Source: Monarcha castaneiventris obscurior
Taxonomy: Eukaryota; Chordata; Aves; Passeriformes; Monarchidae
Assembly (NCBI GenBank): GCA_026261815.1
Contig: JAMPIT010000484.1
Coordinates: 15,226,501-15,290,500 of the forward strand
Direction: 5' to 3'
Length of the DNA: 64,000 nucleotides
Numbering within the stretch: position 1 is the first letter of the stretch; each line of letters begins with the position of its first letter. A model generated the notes under the pieces. It did not search any database. It was given only the letters and a program-made list of their open reading frames with translations, and had not been told where the DNA came from. A program made the position numbers and the translations under genes. Below are positions 59,801-64,000 of this stretch, piece after piece.

Positions 59801-62800
59801 CTGACTAGTTCTGTTAAAACTGAATTGTGTGGAGATTTCTTACACCAGATGTTGAGATTCAAATTGATTGTTAGTTTGAGAAAGAAGCTGTAGCAGTCTT
59901 TAATGCAACTTTCAGTTACTACTTCAGTTAAACTAAAATTCTACTTGCTTCTTTTGTCTTGGCTATTGTGTGAAGCTGTTCTTTAGCTTTAATGGTTTAT
60001 GATTAGATCTTGATTATACAGCTTTAATGCCACTTGATTGGCAGATGCTATTAGACATTTGTTTTTGTTTTACTTCAGCAATTTAAAGAGCTGTTTATAT
60101 TTGTTCTAGAAATAATTTGTGAAGAAACAGTCCTAGCCAGCAGTTTTTTGCAATCCAGTGGTTCGACTCCTACAGACCATACAGTTCCCCAGAGATGCTT
60201 TGAAATACCAGACTCCAGATGTAAAATTCAGGTAATTGCCACACTTCTGTTTATATTGTGGTCTTTTAAAAAGCTTTTGCAAACTTATTTCTGATGTTAA
60301 ACCTTGGTTATCTTAGTAATCCATGGCAAAGGGGTTTTTTTAATTCTCAGAGCTATTTTAATGGAAGAGGAGAGAGCCCCAAATTTGATTCGAGGGGTTT
60401 TGGTCTGGCTTATAAATTAAATGCAGAATCCAGGTTTACCAGAGTTGCAGAGAACTGTTGCCACTATGCCTTTGAGATTTTACTCAGGGCTAGTACAACA
60501 TCATTTAGTAGCTATTTAGATGCTGAATGTAAGAATTGTCTTATGTTACAGTATCAGTGTTTGAAAGGTGATTTTCTTGCTGGTAGAATGGAAGAACCTT
60601 CTCCCTCTCAATAGGCAATGACCTTAATTTGTCCTCTTCAATCTCTTCCTGTCTGATAACTTCTGGTTTGTGATTTTATTTGTGGTATTGGAAGCACCCT
60701 TCATGTGCATGGCTTGAAGGAATAAGACAGCAAGACTTGGGGGCGTCTCTTCCTTTGCTACCAGTGTAGTTGGCCTTTGTCAGGTTCCTTTACCTCTTTG
60801 CTTCATGTTACACTAATTCAGTAAAAGTCTGTAGAGTGCTGAAATATCTGTGGGTCACAGGTTGGATCTGTTCTCAGGTCAGCAGCAGAGTTCATTGTTC
60901 CTGTGCCTTAATTGAATGCCCAACCTAAAGCAAACAGTGTTTGTGGGTCCTCAAAGGATGGCTGTTCAGCTGCCCATGAGTACAGCAGGACTTGGCCAGC
61001 TTTATAAACCATGAGCCAACATTAATTTTTCTTCTGATGTGTGCTGAACTCTTAAGTAGTTTACAGTTTCCTAATGTTACTTTCTTCTCAGGCACCTGCC
61101 TCTTTATTGGATTCATGCAAAGAGTATGGTGGTGGTCATCATGTGTGGTAAGCTACCTAAATAAATTCTGGTTTAAATCCTTGTTAGCTTTTGGGAAATA
61201 ACAGTGGCTACTGTTTTCTTAAACGCAGCTTTTAAGGCAAAACAGTCTCATTCATTGTATTCTGCCTCTGGTTTTTTGAACCAAAATATGATGTGTAGTG
61301 TTTTTAACCTTTGAACCCTGGAATGCAGTTGGTGGTTTCAAAACCAGCAATAGCTGTATTGTCTAGTCCTTTAGCTCATAAGGGTGTGCTTACTGGGGAT
61401 GGGAAAGGAAAGAGGAGTTAACCATTTTAGTTTTTACTTTGTGTGGAATTACACACTACCAGCCTTTAAAATCAATGGCTGTGCAGTACAAAGTTGTTTT
61501 ACAAAATTACACTGATTTAATTGTATTAATCAAAGTTCTGAGAAGCAGCACCATGAATTGTAGGTAGCCATGACTGTTTTTAAACTCAGGTTTGTACTTA
61601 TTGTGGCTTCTTCTCTCTTTTGAAGTTTGGAGAGTTCAGAGGAAGAACACTGTGCAGTGCCTGACCCCTGTAACACCATCATCTTGCCTTTTAATTGTAT
61701 GTCCTACACTGCCACCAACCAAGACTTTATCCAGCACCTTTCTGCCTCGATAGTGCAGGCTGTGCAGAAATCTGCCCCCTCCCTCACAGAGAATAAAGGA
61801 AGCCCTGTGGGTAATTCCACAGCCACAGACAAAGAAGATGGATATTTTGAAATGGGGCTTCATGAAGGAGATCAGACTTTTGAGTTCAGCACTGCTTCAG
61901 ATACTCAGTCATCCGACAATGTAGCAGTGGAGAGTGTTGACATAGTCAAAATTCTCTGGAGCTTTTCTATTCACATTCATAAAGGACTCAGACAGTTTGC
62001 TTCCTGTTTGGTTTTGACCGATGAGATGCTAGCTGTGTTTGAGATTCCTCATCAGGAATTGAGGGGAAATTGCCAGCACATCCCTTCTGCCTTGAAATTA
62101 ACGCTGTGTTTTCCATACACTGATCTAATAGAATTTGGCTTTCTGCTGCCAGAAATCTGTTTAACTCTGAAGCTGAAAAACAGTGACAACTGCTTGTTTA
62201 TTGTTTCAGAATCCCAGAACCTTCAAGACTTTTATTCCTGTTTACAAACGTGTTGCTCTCGACACTACACATCAGTGTTACCAAGCTCCACGTGGTCCTG
62301 TAGAAAAGCAAATCTCCAAGAATTTCTCTGTCACCTTATGGAATTGAATTGCATTTCAGCAGAAGATGTTGAAATAAAAGGTTGTTTCCCAACATATCTT
62401 GTTTATGGGAATAAAACCAATGTTCAGAAAGTCTTGCATCAACCAGAGTCAGCTGGCAATAACAAGGAATGGTCAAAAAATGTTTTGTGTTCTGCACTTT
62501 ATTCTTCAGTGTATAAATCTTCTGACCAGAGTCCCTGTGTGGTCCATCCGTGTTGGATATTTCTGACACCCCAGGATTTGTACATAGTAAAGGTGGATTT
62601 CAGTTTACTGCCAGGTAAATGGGTAGGCACAGAAGACTTGGGAAGTGTATTTAAGCTAAACAGAATTCCTTTAGCATCACTCGTGTTGCATCCAACTCAC
62701 GGTGCCATGCAGCAGAAGGGTTCATTTTTGGATGGACACGTGCTGGAGTTGCTCGTTGGATACAGATTTGTTACAGCAGTGTTTGTTCTACCTCATGAGA

Positions 62801-63528
62801 AATTCCACTTCCTAAGAATCTACAGCCTTTTAAGGACACTCCTGCAGGATGTTAAGACTATCATTATTTTCAAAGCTTCAAGCAAGTCGGATGCTGCAAG
62901 AAATCATGTTGTGGAGGCAAACAGACACGGTCAGGCAGCCAGGTAATGATTCCTGTGAAAGGTCTCTTGCACAGTGCTTGATGTGGCCTAACCTCTGTGT
63001 TTGCTGCTGTCATTTTGATTGGATTTGGACTGCAGAATTGATGAAATACTTCTACATTGTGCTACTCTGGAGTGTGAATGGTTATCCTGGACTGTAGCAG
63101 TCTACTTTTTTTTTCTGTTTTGCTGCTGCAATGTAAAATGTAATTTCTAATGGAAGGACACTTCCTATTACATGTGCCTGTGGGCTGAGGTCATGGCAGG
63201 CTGACACCTATGCTCAAGATATAAATAATTTAAACTCTTAAAAATGGAGGTTACCTGGTGTTAATTTGTGAATGACATACAAATAGTCTTGTAGGGGAGA
63301 AGCTGTGTGTAGATCTTTACGTTTTGATAATTTGTGTTCTGGGTCTTTTCTAGTTTTTGCAAGCCTCATCTGACACTGTCATCTTTATACCCATCTGAGT
63401 TTCTTATGCAGAAGATAACAGAAGACAACCAGGTTCCTGTTCACCTTCACGTTTCTGTGTCTCTGCAGTATGTGGCTGGGCTGAAGGGAAGAGCCCTGGT
63501 TGAATTTTTCCATAGCAACATTGCAGAG
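38737..63528 (+). CDS. NISCH: NISCH, nischarin / IRAS (spliced coding region, 3' end beyond window)
   Basis: Nischarin is an endosomal PX-domain protein that binds integrin alpha5, PAK1, LKB1 and Rab proteins, restrains cell migration and was described as an imidazoline-receptor candidate. Seventeen coding exons with correct GT-AG sites and phases join into 1065 residues. The PX domain spans about residues 20-130, with [31 protein letters not shown] and the FLHFHLYEING end. Leucine-rich repeats span about 284-430 ([51 protein letters not shown]). The later region contains [17 protein letters not shown] and the conserved [20 protein letters not shown]. Compared with human NISCH as I remember it, the acidic poly-Glu stretch and the Pro/Ala-rich linker are missing. 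The C-terminal part of the protein lies outside the window. Confidence 0.97.
38824..44306 (+). other. NISCH: NISCH intron 1
   Basis: About 5.5 kb without recognisable exons, known RNA genes or repeat families on either strand. A/T content is higher than in the promoter region. Confidence 0.7.
44307..44390 (+). CDS. NISCH: NISCH coding exon 2 (residues 30-57)
   Basis: Encodes [20 protein letters not shown] and DFHDLHEK, the phosphoinositide-binding core of the PX domain. Acceptor CTTTCAG, donor GTAAGA. Confidence 0.97.
45138..45320 (+). CDS. NISCH: NISCH coding exon 3 (residues 58-118)
   Basis: Encodes the proline-containing PX loop ([12 protein letters not shown]) and helices to HFLHFHLY. 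Acceptor CTTTCAG, donor GTAAGT. Confidence 0.97.
45321..48627 (+). other. NISCH: NISCH intron 3
   Basis: About 3.3 kb of AT-rich intron. I see no exon, RNA gene or known repeat. Confidence 0.65.
48628..48676 (+). CDS. NISCH: NISCH coding exon 4 (residues 119-134 plus one base)
   Basis: Encodes [16 protein letters not shown]. Acceptor TTTGCAG, donor GTAAGG. Phase 1. Confidence 0.96.
50318..50481 (+). CDS. NISCH: NISCH coding exon 5 (residues 135-189)
   Basis: Encodes [20 protein letters not shown] through [20 protein letters not shown] plus K, closely matching mammalian nischarin. Acceptor TTTTCAG, donor GTGAGG. Confidence 0.97.
51843..51938 (+). CDS. NISCH: NISCH coding exon 6 (residues 190-221)
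   Basis: Encodes [20 protein letters not shown] and [12 protein letters not shown]. The acceptor AAATGCCAG has a weak pyrimidine tract, but the protein match is clear. Donor GTAGGA. Confidence 0.95.
53200..53295 (+). CDS. NISCH: NISCH coding exon 7 (residues 222-253)
   Basis: Encodes [20 protein letters not shown] and [12 protein letters not shown]. Acceptor AAAAACAG, donor GTAAGA. Confidence 0.96.
53603..53761 (+). CDS. NISCH: NISCH coding exon 8 (residues 254-306)
   Basis: Encodes [17 protein letters not shown], a short variable stretch, then [20 protein letters not shown] and ISEIDDSV, the first leucine-rich repeat. Donor GTAAGA. Confidence 0.97.
55031..55099 (+). CDS. NISCH: NISCH coding exon 9 (residues 307-329)
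   Basis: Encodes [20 protein letters not shown] and NLQ, one leucine-rich repeat. Acceptor CCTTCTAG, donor GTATGT. Confidence 0.97.
55556..55741 (+). CDS. NISCH: NISCH coding exon 10 (residues 330-391)
   Basis: Encodes three further leucine-rich repeats, with [26 protein letters not shown] and [11 protein letters not shown]. Acceptor GTTGTAG, donor GTAACT. Confidence 0.97.
55936..56064 (+). CDS. NISCH: NISCH coding exon 11 (residues 392-434)
   Basis: Encodes [20 protein letters not shown], then [20 protein letters not shown] and ASE, the cap of the repeat domain. Acceptor CTTTCAG, donor GTGAGC. Confidence 0.97.
56479..56592 (+). CDS. NISCH: NISCH coding exon 12 (residues 435-472)
   Basis: Encodes [20 protein letters not shown] and [18 protein letters not shown], a conserved helical, probably coiled-coil-prone segment. 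Acceptor TTTTTTAG, donor GTGAGT. Confidence 0.97.
57095..57120. repeat. Perfect 26-bp palindrome in NISCH intron 12
   Basis: TAGGGACAGAAC (57095-57106), TT, then GTTCTGTCCCTA (57109-57120): 12-base arms without mismatch. The centre AGAAC-TT-GTTCT resembles a steroid-receptor palindrome but has a two-base rather than three-base spacer. Confidence 0.85.
57281..57308 (+). repeat. C8-A20 homopolymer junction
   Basis: Eight C followed by twenty A in NISCH intron 12. No retrosequence precedes the A run that I recognise. Confidence 0.9.
57432..57540 (+). CDS. NISCH: NISCH coding exon 13 (residues 473-508 plus one base)
   Basis: Encodes [20 protein letters not shown] and [16 protein letters not shown], a Ser/Pro-rich linker corresponding to the human EDSRLSAAPC...PSSS region. 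Donor GTAATC. Confidence 0.93.
57541..60109 (+). other. NISCH: NISCH intron 13
   Basis: About 2.6 kb of AT-rich sequence. No exon, RNA gene or known repeat recognised. Confidence 0.65.
60110..60231 (+). CDS. NISCH: NISCH coding exon 14 (residues 509-549)
   Basis: Encodes [20 protein letters not shown] and a divergent tail. The core EETVLASS aligns with human EEALASSLSS. The exon is bounded by TTGTTCTAG and GTAATT and keeps the frame with both neighbours. Confidence 0.88.
61092..61147 (+). CDS. NISCH: NISCH coding exon 15 (residues 550-567 plus two bases)
   Basis: A 56-bp exon encoding [18 protein letters not shown], with acceptor TTCTTCTCAG and donor GTAAGC. The sequence is weakly conserved, so the evidence is splice-site quality and exact phase compatibility (0 in, 2 out) with exons 14 and 16. 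Confidence 0.7.
61626..62942 (+). CDS. NISCH: NISCH coding exon 16, large central exon (residues 568-1007)
   Basis: A 1317-bp exon. It contains [58 protein letters not shown] and [20 protein letters not shown] followed by [11 protein letters not shown]. These match mammalian nischarin in order. The poly-Glu tracts that human nischarin has around NRYFEMG are absent here. Acceptor TTTTGAAG, donor GTAATG. Confidence 0.95.
63354..63528 (+). CDS. NISCH: NISCH coding exon 17 (residues 1007-1065), last in window
   Basis: Encodes a short linker, then [20 protein letters not shown] and [14 protein letters not shown], matching human YPSEHLIQATSEENQIPSHL and ELFHSSIAEVE. Ends in phase 0 at donor GTATAG. 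Further exons must lie to the right of the window. Confidence 0.95.
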
Positions 63529-64000
63529 GTATAGTGCCTAGCCCAAGTGTACAAAAACATGCTTTTGTGACCTTTCTGTACTACACAGTATCTATAAAAA
63601 CTTTGCTGATCAAACTTAGTCACAAGAGTTAGGCTCTGGGAAACCTGGAAGCATTTTGATCAAAAATCTGTGTTACTCCATTTTGGGTTCCTTGCTACAG
63701 CAGTTGGGATCCTGCAAGGCACATTTTGCCTTCAGGATCTGTGGTGCTCAACAGGGGAGTACATTATGTATGTCTTGAAGATGTGATTGCTGCAAGAATA
63801 TTCCTCTTTTTTCTTTAAAGTAGTAAAAGAAAAGAAAATAACAGGAGCGAAATTATTTTGTGATGGTTCTTAGCTAAATCAATAAATAAGTGTTCTGATT
63901 CGTTTTTGTAATAGTATGCATGACTACAACACATGTGCAGGGCTGCAGGTGCTCCAGAAACATGAGCAGATAAACCCAATTTCTGAAAAACATTAAAGTC
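63529..64000 (+). other. NISCH: NISCH intron 17, partial
   Basis: Intronic sequence to the right edge. No further exon or repeat is visible. Confidence 0.7.

Noticed and set aside
60160..60170. GGTTCGACTCC, a perfect tRNA/Pol III B-box match
   Set aside because: It lies inside NISCH coding exon 14, and I found no A-box or cloverleaf around it.

Overview
The window looks like nuclear DNA of a bird, most likely a songbird. Three multi-exon vertebrate genes with GT-AG introns are present. The interspersed repeats include several 3' ends of CR1 LINEs, the dominant avian retroposon, and one solo LTR that resembles passerine ERVL-type LTRs. CpG islands and GC-rich tandem repeats next to promoters suit a small, gene-dense avian chromosome. 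The passerine assignment is an inference from repeat families recalled from memory.

Layout. Positions 1-18600 hold no gene I can recognise. They contain two CpG-rich patches (about 8460-9080, with a nested inverted repeat containing an RFX X-box-like site, and about 12915-13240), an 81-bp tandem duplication (14982-15143), a poly-G tract of almost 70 bases (17021-17089), a minus-strand CR1 fragment and the solo LTR (17829-18450). RPL29 lies on the + strand at about 19129-21930, with a CpG-island promoter, a TOP-like start and three coding exons giving a short 79-residue eL29. Its second intron carries two sense CR1 3' ends and its third a long pyrimidine repeat. Positions 21930-27740 hold no recognisable gene. 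TNNC1 (slow/cardiac troponin C) lies on the - strand at about 27747-33745, with six coding exons and 161 residues, all read out intact. NISCH (nischarin/IRAS) lies on the + strand from about 38590 to beyond the right edge. Seventeen coding exons are in the window and encode the first 1065 residues: PX domain, leucine-rich repeats and most of the central region.

TNNC1 and NISCH are divergent neighbours about 4.8 kb apart. The NISCH promoter is sandwiched against a striking 10-bp-periodic minisatellite with 40- and 50-bp higher-order units (37931-38394). The TNNC1-NISCH pair is the arrangement known from mammals. RPL29 sits where mammals have SEMA3G, which suggests a rearrangement or gene loss on this side.

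The three genes do not form a pathway: RPL29 is a ribosomal housekeeping gene, TNNC1 a muscle calcium sensor, and NISCH an endosomal PX/LRR scaffold that binds integrin alpha5. I found no CRISPR, operon, tRNA or rRNA, and no convincing new enzymatic system. The most unusual signals are sequence architecture: the promoter minisatellite, the poly-G and polypyrimidine tracts, the composite palindromes, and lineage differences in NISCH and RPL29 protein structure.
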